Under the pieces are notes generated by a model. The model was not told where the DNA came from, did no database searches, and saw only the letters and a list, made by a program, of their open reading frames with translations. Both the position numbers and the translations under genes were made by a program. 30,285 nucleotides of DNA from Actinomycetes bacterium (GTDB lineage Bacteria; Actinomycetota; Acidimicrobiia; Acidimicrobiales; SZUA-35): contig JAAETV010000137.1 in NCBI GenBank assembly GCA_024227975.1, positions 1 through 30,285 on the forward strand. Reading direction: 5' to 3'. Within the stretch, counting starts at the first letter, position 1, and every line of letters begins with the position of its first letter. Positions 8,616-15,295 of this stretch are shown piece by piece.

Positions 8616-9965
8616 TCAAGATGATCTGACGAGCAGACCACGGGCGCTCAGATCGTTCAGAACCCGATCAAATCCGGCCACGAACGCCCCAATCTGGTCG
8701 TCGGTCACGGCGAGCGAGAGGGCAACGAAACCCCTGGGTGCAAGGTAGAAGCCCTCGGCCAACAGACCGTGGAACAACAGCTCCCCTACTCGATGATCGA
8801 CCGAGACCAGATCAGCGGGTGCTCGAACTGCTACCTCGGTTGGGTGCAAGCCGAATATCGAGCCCCACCCCGTGATCTGCAGGCTCCGGTTCCCGATGAC
8901 ATCGGTCAGCCGAGCCTGTAGTCGCTCACCCCGTTCGAACAGGTCGTCGAGCGCAGTCTCGGTCAACAACTCCCCAACCGCAGCTGCTCCTACCGCCATC
9001 GTCATGGCGTTGTTGTTGAAGGTCCCACCATGGGTGAGAGTCCCACCCCGGGCCGGATCGAAGGCCGACATCATCTCCGCCGAGGCACCAAAGGCGCCAA
9101 AGGTCATGCCACCACCGAGGTACTTCCCAAGCGTTGTCATGTCGGGCGTGATACCGAGGCGGTGTTGGGCTCCCCCGATCGACATACGCGACGTCATCAC
9201 CTCGTCGAAGATCAGCTTGACCCCATGGTCGGTACAAGCCTGACGGACCCCAGCCAGGAACTCCGGTTCGCCCAGGAGACACCCCCCAGCCCCCATCATC
9301 GGTTCCATCAGCAGGCAGGCGATGGAGCTGCCGTGTTCGTCCAGGATCCGTTGGACGCTGTCGAGATCGTTGTAGTCGCCGTAGTAGTAGGTATAGGGCG
9401 CCCGCAGGGCCTGACTCCCCATACCGAAATACAGCAGACCACCGTGATAGGCCCCTTTGAACACGGCAACGTCGCTGCGACCAGTTGTGTGACGAGCGAG
9501 GGAGATGGCCATGAGGTTGGCCTCGGTCCCGGAGTTGGTGAAGCGGATCTGATCGATCGACGGAAAGCGGCCGCAGATCAATTCGGCCAGCCGGTGCTCA
9601 TTGTCAGCGATGGCTCCCAACGACCAGCCCCGCTCCAGCACCCCCTCGACGGCGGCTTTCACCACCGGTGGGTTGTGGCCCAACAGACCGGCGGTGTAGT
9701 CGCCGAGCATATCGACATAGGTGAACCCGTCGACATCGTGGAGCAGCGCCCCCCCGGCTGAGGCGACGCGAAACGGGAAGGGCTCGAAGTCGAGCACCGA
9801 TCGGGTGGAACCCGCCGGAAGCACCTTCGCCGCCGAGCTTGCTTGGGCCGCGCTCACAGGACGAGCGGCGGCATAGGCAGCGCGAGCCTCAGCCACTGCG
9901 ACCTCGCTGGCCTCGACAACGGTAGCGACAGGGACACCGGTGATCATCGCCTGGGGATCAGTCAT
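8616..9965 (-). CDS. Class III PLP aminotransferase, GSA-aminomutase-like
   Basis: This fold-type I class III PLP enzyme has 449 residues from ATG 9965. Motifs are NSGTEAN at 144-150, YHGG at 173-176, Asp254 in FDEV contacting the pyridine nitrogen, and the Schiff-base lysine Lys281 in TLGKYLGGG. These resemble glutamate-1-semialdehyde 2,1-aminomutase. The N-terminus and the surrounding genes (no other haem genes) point to the broad HemL-like group that includes many amino-acid and amine transaminases, so I do not call it hemL. The frame continues upstream to 10001, but ATG 9965 gives the natural start. It is divergent from the hydrolase gene. Confidence 0.85.
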   Translation of the reverse strand: MTDPQAMITGVPVATVVEASEVAVAEARAAYAAARPVSAAQASSAAKVLPAGSTRSVLDFEPFPFRVASAGGALLHDVDGFTYVDMLGDYTAGLLGHNPPVVKAAVEGVLERGWSLGAIADNEHRLAELICGRFPSIDQIRFTNSGTEANLMAISLARHTTGRSDVAVFKGAYHGGLLYFGMGSQALRAPYTYYYGDYNDLDSVQRILDEHGSSIACLLMEPMMGAGGCLLGEPEFLAGVRQACTDHGVKLIFDEVMTSRMSIGGAQHRLGITPDMTTLGKYLGGGMTFGAFGASAEMMSAFDPARGGTLTHGGTFNNNAMTMAVGAAAVGELLTETALDDLFERGERLQARLTDVIGNRSLQITGWGSIFGLHPTEVAVRAPADLVSVDHRVGELLFHGLLAEGFYLAPRGFVALSLAVTDDQIGAFVAGFDRVLNDLSARGLLVRSS

Positions 9966-10135
9966 GGCCTCATGGTCGCACCTCCGGGCTGCGGCTGTCA
10001 CAGTCGCCCCCTAATATGCGGCCATGATCCGACCCGGCACCCTCGGCTCGAGTACCTCATCAGCCGATGCCGGGCCCACCGAATTGCCAATGACATGACG
10101 CCCCTGTTCGACGGGGCAGAACTGGAGCGAATCTG

Positions 10136-10885
10136 ATGCCCGCTGTGTTCGTACACGGGAACCCTGAGACCGCAGCCATCTGGGGCCCGCTGCTTGCCGA
10201 ACTGGGGCGCGATGATGTCGTGGCCCTCTCCCCTCCCGGGTTCGGAGCGCCAGCTCGCGATGGCTGGGAGGCGACAAGGGCCGACTATGTCACGTGGCTG
10301 GTCACCGAATTGGAGTCGATCGATGGCCCCATCGACCTCGTCGGCCACGACTGGGGCGGTGGCCACGTGATGGAGGTTGCCATGCAGCGGCCCGACCTCT
10401 TGCGTTCATGGTCGATCGATGTAGCCGGCATCTTCCATCCCGACTATGTCTGGCACGACATGGCCCAGTTGTGGCAAGCCCCCGATGTGGGTGAGGCAAC
10501 GGTCAAGGCCATGATCGAGGGCCCTCTGGCGGAGCGGATCGCCAACTACGAGAACCTGGGGATGCCGACTGACGTCGCCACCGAACTGGCGAGCGCTATC
10601 GATGAGACGATGGGTCGCTGCATCCTCGCCCTCTACCGTGATGCGGCTCAGCCCGCGTTGAGTGAGGCTGCTGCCAATCTGCCGGCAGCGGCGGCAAGAC
10701 CTGGTTTGGTTGTGGTCGCGACCGAGGATCACTATGTCGGCAACGAAGCCATGGCCCGGGCTAGCGCCGAAGCGGCCGGGGCCACGGTCAGCGTGTTGGA
10801 GGGCGTCGGCCATTGGTGGATGTTGCAGGACCCAGCGACGGGGGCAGCAACCCTAGAAGCCTTCTGGAGTAGGGTCGGGGCCTGA
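10136..10885 (+). CDS. Alpha/beta hydrolase (epoxide hydrolase/haloalkane dehalogenase-like)
   Basis: This 249-residue alpha/beta-fold hydrolase has the oxyanion-hole motif HGNP at residues 7-10. The nucleophile elbow GHDWGG carries Asp72 rather than Ser, which places it with epoxide hydrolases and haloalkane dehalogenases rather than esterases. The catalytic His226 lies in GVGHWW. The second strand-associated pair of cap residues is not obvious, so the exact reaction is open. A Shine-Dalgarno GGAG sits about 8 nt upstream of ATG 10136. Its stop overlaps the start of the next gene by one base (TGATG), so the two products are made from one coupled transcript. Confidence 0.85.
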   Translation: MPAVFVHGNPETAAIWGPLLAELGRDDVVALSPPGFGAPARDGWEATRADYVTWLVTELESIDGPIDLVGHDWGGGHVMEVAMQRPDLLRSWSIDVAGIFHPDYVWHDMAQLWQAPDVGEATVKAMIEGPLAERIANYENLGMPTDVATELASAIDETMGRCILALYRDAAQPALSEAAANLPAAAARPGLVVVATEDHYVGNEAMARASAEAAGATVSVLEGVGHWWMLQDPATGAATLEAFWSRVGA

Positions 10886-11187
10886 TGCTGATTATTGCCG
10901 GGACCCTCACGATCGATGCCGGACATCGAGAAGCCATGCTCGAAGCGGTAGCCCCCATGGTGGCAGCCACCCTGACCGAACCGGGATGCCGGGCCTACGC
11001 CTTCACCCCCGATCCCACCGACCCGGGCCTCGTAAGGCTCTATGAGTTGTGGGACAGCGAGGATGCCTTGGCCGGCCACTTCGCCTCGGCCCACATGGCC
11101 GAATGGCAGGCCCGAGCGGCCACGCTGCCGATCACCGGGCGCGATATCGCCAAGTACACAATCTCTGAGGTCGGTCCAGTTCGCTGA
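10885..11187 (+). CDS. Antibiotic biosynthesis monooxygenase (ABM) domain protein
   Basis: This 100-residue protein has the single ferredoxin-like ABM fold seen in quinol monooxygenase YgiN and in heme-independent monooxygenases. The pattern is an N-terminal beta strand (MLIIAGTL), a helix, EPGCRAYAFTPDP, LYELWDSEDAL and a terminal strand. Such proteins work as dimers without a metal or flavin and often act on small aromatics or quinones. Its start ATG overlaps the hydrolase stop by one base, implying translational coupling. The pair may act on the same small molecule, an inference from coupling only. Confidence 0.85.
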   Translation: MLIIAGTLTIDAGHREAMLEAVAPMVAATLTEPGCRAYAFTPDPTDPGLVRLYELWDSEDALAGHFASAHMAEWQARAATLPITGRDIAKYTISEVGPVR

Positions 11188-11200
11188 CGGCCGCCAAAGA

Positions 11201-11230
11201 GGAGAGCTTCCCAACGTCAGGAACCTCTCC
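11201..11230. terminator. Hairpin between convergent genes
   Basis: Arms GGAGAG (11201-11206) and CTCTCC (11225-11230) enclose a second stem, TTCC/GGAA. This lies between the ABM gene and the convergent peroxiredoxin gene. No T-tract follows, so it is an intrinsic terminator only in the loose actinobacterial sense. Confidence 0.4.
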
Positions 11231-11279
11231 GCACCCCTCGCCCGTGACCGACCTACACGTCGGCCTCGACCAAGGAGCT

Positions 11280-11293
11280 ACCCTTCGGAGGGT
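11280..11293 (-). terminator. Hairpin just after the peroxiredoxin stop
   Basis: The stem ACCCT/AGGGT with a 4-nt loop begins one base after the TGA that ends the peroxiredoxin gene. It has no clear U-run. Confidence 0.4.
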
Positions 11294-11294
11294 C

Positions 11295-11756
11295 TCAAGT
11301 CTCGCTCTGTCGTGCCCTCAGAGCCGCCAGGGCCCGATCAGCGTGTGCCGTCATGTCGATCTCGCTGGCAATGGCGGCAATGACCGTTCGATCGGTATCG
11401 ATGACGAACGTCGTCCGTCGCACCGGCAGCGGACCGATCCGCTTGACCCCGAAAGAGCGGGCGATGGACCGATCAGAGTCGGACAACAGGGCGAAGCTGA
11501 GGCCGTTCTCACTGTGGAACTCGTTCTGCCGATCAACCTGATCGGGGCTGATTCCCCTGATCGTGGCTCCGAGCTGCTCGAACTCAGAGGAGAGATCACG
11601 AAAATGACAGCTCTCCTTGGTTCAACCAGGTGTCTTGGCCTTGATATAGAAGAACAGGACGAGCGGCCCCTCCGCCAGGATCTGACCGAGGGAAACGGGC
11701 TGGCCCGTGTGCTGGACGGTCTCGAAGTCATCGACCACTTCTCCAACATTGCGCAC
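11295..11756 (-). CDS. Selenocysteine-containing peroxiredoxin (BCP/PrxQ type), TGA at 11622-11624 read as Sec
   Basis: Reading through one in-frame TGA gives a complete 153-residue BCP/PrxQ-type peroxiredoxin that reduces H2O2 and organic peroxides. The family signature FFYIKAKTPG-U-TKESCHFRD appears with Sec45 at the peroxidatic position. Cys50, five residues on, matches the resolving Cys of E. coli BCP (Cys45/Cys50). Conservation continues through the TGA without a frame change: SSEFEQLGA, LLSDSD, SFGVKR and a TFVID strand. That argues against a pseudogene. The start is GTG 11756 with GGGAGG five bases upstream; ATG 11780 would add eight residues. The same-strand acyl-CoA dehydrogenase ends 90 bp upstream. 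A conventional caller would report only fragments on each side of the TGA. Sec insertion is inferred. Confidence 0.87.
11589..11616 (-). promoter_or_regulatory. Candidate bacterial SECIS for the peroxiredoxin
   Basis: On the minus strand, five bases after the TGA, GGAGAG (11616-11611) pairs with CTCTCC (11594-11589). Inside, GUCA can pair with UGAU (one G-U) to leave a UUUUCG loop about 17 nt after the UGA. Bacterial SECIS elements sit in the coding region just 3' of the UGA, so position and size fit. The loop G is not in the first two positions, a weaker point. Confidence 0.6.
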
Positions 11757-11761
11757 CTTGG

Positions 11762-11767
11762 CCTCCC
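11762..11767 (-). promoter_or_regulatory. Ribosome binding site for the peroxiredoxin GTG start
   Basis: GGGAGG on the minus strand, five bases before GTG 11756, is the best Shine-Dalgarno here. It favours that start over ATG 11780 and makes the Sec residue 45, the same number as the peroxidatic Cys of E. coli BCP. Confidence 0.55.
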
Positions 11768-11845
11768 AGCTTGGTCCCATCTGCCGTCAGGCCAGTTAAC
11801 ACCTTCGGGGCGGTTGTCGCTGAATTGGGATGGAACATGATGGTC

Positions 11846-13015
11846 TCACGGGCGATCACCTCGCATGAGGGCTCGCCCGATGACCATCTTCTGGATCTCG
11901 CTCGTTCCTTCCCCGATGATCATCAGCGGGGCGTCGCGGTAGTACCGCTCGACCGGGTACTCGGTGGTGAAACCGTTGCCCCCGTGGATACGCATGGCGT
12001 CGAGGGCGACCTCAGCTGCTGTCTCCGAAGCAAAGAGCTTGGCCATTCCAGCCGCCATGTCAGCCCGCTCGCCACTGTCGAGTTTCAGTGCTGCCTCTCT
12101 TGTCAGAAGACGAGCCGCCTCGACCTTTGTCGCCATCTCGGCCAGTTTGAACTGGATGCCCTGATGCTGACCGATCGGCTTGCCGAACGTCTCCCGCTTG
12201 CCCGCATAGTCCAATGCCGCATCGAGGGCCGCTCTGGCTACCCCAACTCCTCTGGCCGCGACATTGACCCGTCCCAATTCGAGTGAAGCCAGACACCAGT
12301 GGAAGCCCTGGCCGATCCCAGCTTCACCACCCAGGACCCCATCAGCGGGGAGTCGGTGGTCGACATAGGCCATCTCCACCGTCTCCAATCCCCTGTAGCC
12401 GAGTTTTGTCACATTGTGGTTGATGGTGATCCCGCCGCTGGACAGTCCTGGCTCCTTGTCGACCAAGAAGCATGTGATCCCCCGATCGCTCCCATCGGTT
12501 TCACCAGCTCGGGCCAGCAGGGCCACCAACCCGGCCCTCTCTCCGTTTGTGACCCACATCTTGGTCCCGTTGATCACCCACTCATCACCATCTCGGGCTG
12601 CCTTGCAACGCAGGGCGCCAGCGTCGCTGCCAGAGTCATGCTCTGAGAGGGAGAAGCAGCCCCGCCGCTCGGCCGTTGCCATCTGGGGAAGCCATCGGGT
12701 CCTTTGGTCCTCAGTCCCGTAGTTGGCGATCAGATTGGCCGCGATCAGGTGGCTATTGACGACACCGGCCAACGACATCCAACCTCTCGACAACTCCTCG
12801 ATGATTCTGGCGTAGGTCGAGACGTCTAGCCCAAGGCCCCCGTAGGCGGCGGGGATGGTCGCTCCGAACAAGCCGAAGGCGGCTAGTTGAGCCACCATCT
12901 CGTCGGGGTAGCGGTCGGCAAGTTCGAATTCTGAGACATTGGGGATGACCTCCCTGTCGACCCACCGGGCAACGGTCTCGACGATCTCGTCAGCTAGTTG
13001 TTGATCAGTGGTCAT
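11846..13015 (-). CDS. Acyl-CoA dehydrogenase family protein
   Basis: This FAD-dependent acyl-CoA dehydrogenase has 389 residues, a full and normal length. Diagnostic stretches are CFSLSEHDSGSDAG (FAD/substrate loop), GTKMWVTNG, the helical RETFGKPIGQHQGIQFKLAEM region and the C-terminal IHGGNGFTTEYPVERYYRDA. The catalytic base is Glu369 in IIGEGTSEIQ. It introduces the alpha,beta double bond in an acyl-CoA; chain length or branch specificity cannot be read. The start is ATG 13015. It faces the ECF sigma gene across a 115-bp spacer with a strong hairpin. The peroxiredoxin follows on the same strand, so the two may be co-transcribed; acyl-CoA oxidation that leaks H2O2 would be one rationale (inference). 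Confidence 0.93.
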   Translation of the reverse strand: MTTDQQLADEIVETVARWVDREVIPNVSEFELADRYPDEMVAQLAAFGLFGATIPAAYGGLGLDVSTYARIIEELSRGWMSLAGVVNSHLIAANLIANYGTEDQRTRWLPQMATAERRGCFSLSEHDSGSDAGALRCKAARDGDEWVINGTKMWVTNGERAGLVALLARAGETDGSDRGITCFLVDKEPGLSSGGITINHNVTKLGYRGLETVEMAYVDHRLPADGVLGGEAGIGQGFHWCLASLELGRVNVAARGVGVARAALDAALDYAGKRETFGKPIGQHQGIQFKLAEMATKVEAARLLTREAALKLDSGERADMAAGMAKLFASETAAEVALDAMRIHGGNGFTTEYPVERYYRDAPLMIIGEGTSEIQKMVIGRALMRGDRP

Positions 13016-13055
13016 TTATGCTGCTCTCCTCCACGCCTGGCGACGAATCCTCGCC

Positions 13056-13085
13056 GCCATCGGGGCTACATTGGGCCCCGATGGC
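13056..13085. repeat. 11-bp inverted repeat upstream of the sigma factor gene
   Basis: Arms GCCATCGGGGC (13056-13066) and GCCCCGATGGC (13075-13085) are perfect and separated by 8 bp. The element lies between the divergent acyl-CoA dehydrogenase and ECF sigma genes. It could be an operator or a leader hairpin of the sigma transcript. Confidence 0.55.
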
Positions 13086-13130
13086 TAGATTATGGGGCAG
13101 GGGCGGTAAGAAGAAGGCTCGGACCCACTA

Positions 13131-13700
13131 GTGCGCCCATCTCAAGATCGGACCGAGGTCAGCGAGTTGCTCAACAATCTCGCTTTCGACGCCGCGGCCG
13201 GGTCTCCTGAAGCCCTCGACACCTTGCTACAAGTTGTCGACGATCATCGACTGGCCAATGCCATCGTGCGCCGTTTCATACTGAACGAGGAACTGGTCGA
13301 CGAGGCAACCCAGGACACACTGATCGCGGTAGCGGAGTCGATCCACAAGTTCCGCTCTGAATCCAAGTTCACCACCTGGCTGTACTCGATTGCCCGCAAC
13401 GTTGCCATCGGCCACCTTCGACGCATCAATCCCGATGTGTCGCTCGACAACGCCGAGAACAGTGCTGGTGCATCACGCCGGCTGAGCTCAGTAGTGGCCG
13501 AGCGAGCCGCTATCCAGCAGGCCGTCGAGCAACTTCCCGATCACTACCGCGACACTGTCATGCTTCGTGACGTCGAACGCCGCACTTACGAAGAGATTGC
13601 CACCGAGTTGGGCATTGAGCTCAATACGGTACGTTCGAGGCTGGCCCGAGGGCGGGCTATGCTGGCCGCAGCTATCCTCGACGAACGACCACATGGCTGA
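13131..13700 (+). CDS. ECF-family RNA polymerase sigma factor
   Basis: This is a two-domain extracytoplasmic-function sigma factor of 189 residues. Region 2 contains LVDEATQDTLIAVAESIHKFRSESKFTTWLY-type core-binding and -10 recognition helices (about residues 55-100), ending in IARNVAIGHLRR. Region 4 is LPDHYRDTVMLRDVERRTYEEIATELG... with the recognition helix NTVRSRLARGRAML at the C-terminus. The start is GTG 13131; no clear Shine-Dalgarno is seen. There is no anti-sigma factor with a zinc or anti-sigma domain next to it. Instead its 3' end overlaps the kinase gene by 8 nt, which matches ECF groups thought to be controlled by Ser/Thr phosphorylation (inference from context). Confidence 0.9.
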   Translation: MRPSQDRTEVSELLNNLAFDAAAGSPEALDTLLQVVDDHRLANAIVRRFILNEELVDEATQDTLIAVAESIHKFRSESKFTTWLYSIARNVAIGHLRRINPDVSLDNAENSAGASRRLSSVVAERAAIQQAVEQLPDHYRDTVMLRDVERRTYEEIATELGIELNTVRSRLARGRAMLAAAILDERPHG

Positions 13701-14766
13701 GAAACCTCACGGCGGAAAGATCGATCGGTACCGCATCATCGCACCCATCGGATCTGGCGGATTCGCCACGGTCTATCGTGCGGTCGATGAGCGTTTGGGA
13801 TCCGAGGTAGCACTCAAGGTCCTGGCCGAGAATCACAGCCTCGTCCCTGACTACCGGGAGCGCTTCATCTCTGAAGCCCAGCACCTGCGCCGAGTCGACT
13901 CCTACTGGGTCGCGTCTATCTTCGACCTTGGCGAGACCGATACCGGCCAGCCCTACATTGTCCTCGAGCTCGCCGATCGCGGTGACCTGGAGACCAGGGT
14001 CAATGATCTGTGGGACAAGGGCCAGTCTCTCCAGAAGGATGATCTCATCGTCCTAGCCGAGACACTGGCTCATTCGCTGGCGGCCATCCACGCCGCTGAT
14101 CTCGTCCACCGCGATGTCACCCCTGGCAATCTCCTCGTCCGTCACAATGGGTTGCACCCCGCTCCCTGGTCAGGCCATCCCTTGATTGACCGCGGTGAGC
14201 GGCTGATTCTCAGCGACCTGGGGTACGCCAAGGATCTGCGGGCGGCGTCGGGGATCACCTCAGGCGGGGGCACGGCTGGATTCGCCGCCCCCGAGCAACA
14301 AGGGGAGATGACGCAGGTCGACACAAGGGCCGATGTCTTCGGTGCAACCGCCGTGCTGGAGTGGGCTTCGACCGGCAGTCGCTACGAACAGGCATTGGCT
14401 GACGTAGCCAGGATCGGCATGGCCAAGGATCCTGCCGACCGATTCGAAGACATCGCCACCTGGAACACCGCGGTCCATACGGCCCTGACCGGTCCTTCCT
14501 CTCCGACCGCCATCTCGAACGGACGAATCGAGGATGCCCAACCTGCCTGGGCCCGGCCAACACTGGCTGCGGTGGCCGGCCTGAGCTTGGGCTTCATCGC
14601 CGCAGCCTTTCTCTGGTTCGACGGCAACGACAACTCGGTGGGTCCAGATCCCACACGCCCCATCACTTCGACGATAGCCGTGACCACAACGGCCTCGGTC
14701 GCCAAGCCCCTGCCTTCACTCAACGACAGTGGCACTTCCTCGACCTCGATACCAGCCGAAGAATAG
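13693..14766 (+). CDS. Membrane Ser/Thr protein kinase with short catalytic domain
   Basis: This Hanks-type kinase has 357 residues from ATG 13693, whose ATG overlaps the sigma stop (ATGGCTGA). Motifs are the Gly loop GSGGFATV at 20-27, Lys42 (VALK), HRD at 139-141 with Asn146, DLG at 175-177 (for DFG), and APE at 199-201. All catalytic residues are present, so it should be active. The segment from APE to KDPADRF (about 45 residues) is much shorter than usual, so part of the C-lobe around helices F-G is reduced. A TM helix lies at about 291-309, then a Thr/Ser-rich outer tail of about 45 residues with no sensor domain. It is likely to phosphorylate its partner sigma factor (inference). Confidence 0.9.
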   Translation: MAEKPHGGKIDRYRIIAPIGSGGFATVYRAVDERLGSEVALKVLAENHSLVPDYRERFISEAQHLRRVDSYWVASIFDLGETDTGQPYIVLELADRGDLETRVNDLWDKGQSLQKDDLIVLAETLAHSLAAIHAADLVHRDVTPGNLLVRHNGLHPAPWSGHPLIDRGERLILSDLGYAKDLRAASGITSGGGTAGFAAPEQQGEMTQVDTRADVFGATAVLEWASTGSRYEQALADVARIGMAKDPADRFEDIATWNTAVHTALTGPSSPTAISNGRIEDAQPAWARPTLAAVAGLSLGFIAAAFLWFDGNDNSVGPDPTRPITSTIAVTTTASVAKPLPSLNDSGTSSTSIPAEE

Positions 14767-15295
14767 CGGCACCGGACCGGATCATCGGGTGCTCCTACCT
14801 AGGGTGAGATTCCCCGTACAACCATCGACCTGGTCGTAGTAGAGTTATGTCCGACGGGCCGTCCCCTTGTTTGGGGCAGTTAGACGAGAGACGACCCGCC
14901 GGACCTACTAGCGCTGTGCTAGATCTGTGTATATCTCGCCTTCCGCCGGCGAGATAAGAAGTGTGGGGGGCTCCACCGAGACTCTGAACTTCGGATTCGA
15001 ATATCACTGTTTCGGTGAAGCTACGGATAGGTAGCAATCGAGGGTCGAAAAGTTCCCAGAGATCTCGCATTTTCTTCGCCAGGACTGTGATCACTCGAGA
15101 TCAACAGTCCGATCTTGCTCGATGATCCCGTTGATGGCGGTGCGCCAGTCGCGTCAGCGGGTCCCCGCATTCGGCGGCCCACCAGTGGCCGAGCAGTCAG
15201 AACTCCTCCAGCGGCTCATACGCGATCTGTTGGCCATGCGGAATCATCCCGTGGCTTCACTCGACCGTTTCGGGCGTGATCGGGCTCGCTCGAAC
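14767..15295. other. 529-bp intergenic region without a convincing gene, rich in hairpins
   Basis: Short open frames (a 99-residue minus-strand frame at 14795-15094 and a 63-residue plus-strand frame at 15122-15313) match no known protein, and I do not call them. The left half contains several stacked inverted repeats (separate entry). The base composition is visibly lower in GC than the flanking genes. Confidence 0.6.
14849..15017 (+). ncRNA. Candidate structured RNA with four successive stems
   Basis: In order there are four elements: a long stem with arms at 14849-14863 and 14890-14904 (13 of 15 positions pair) enclosing a CCC/GGG hairpin; CTAGC-GCTGT-GCTAG at 14908-14922; TATCTCGCC/GGCGAGATA with a 7-nt loop at 14932-14956; and CACCGA/TCGGTG at 14974-15017. 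They lie downstream of the kinase gene. They could be a tandem terminator array, a small RNA or structured DNA. Direction is unknown; the plus strand is given because the kinase gene reads into it. Confidence 0.35.

Noticed and set aside
8616..9965. Calling the class III aminotransferase hemL
   Set aside because: The PLP motifs fit the wider GSAM-like group and no haem biosynthesis genes are nearby.
11295..11756. Peroxiredoxin as a nonsense-mutated pseudogene
   Set aside because: Only one stop occurs, at the exact peroxidatic position, with full conservation and frame on both sides and a second TGA-Sec gene in the same window.
14849..14956. tRNA-Sec gene in the structured intergenic region
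   Set aside because: Both strands were inspected for an acceptor stem, a UCA anticodon loop and a T arm; none can be aligned.
14795..15094. 99-residue minus-strand frame as a gene
   Set aside because: It matches no family and overlaps strong inverted repeats in a lower-GC non-coding region.
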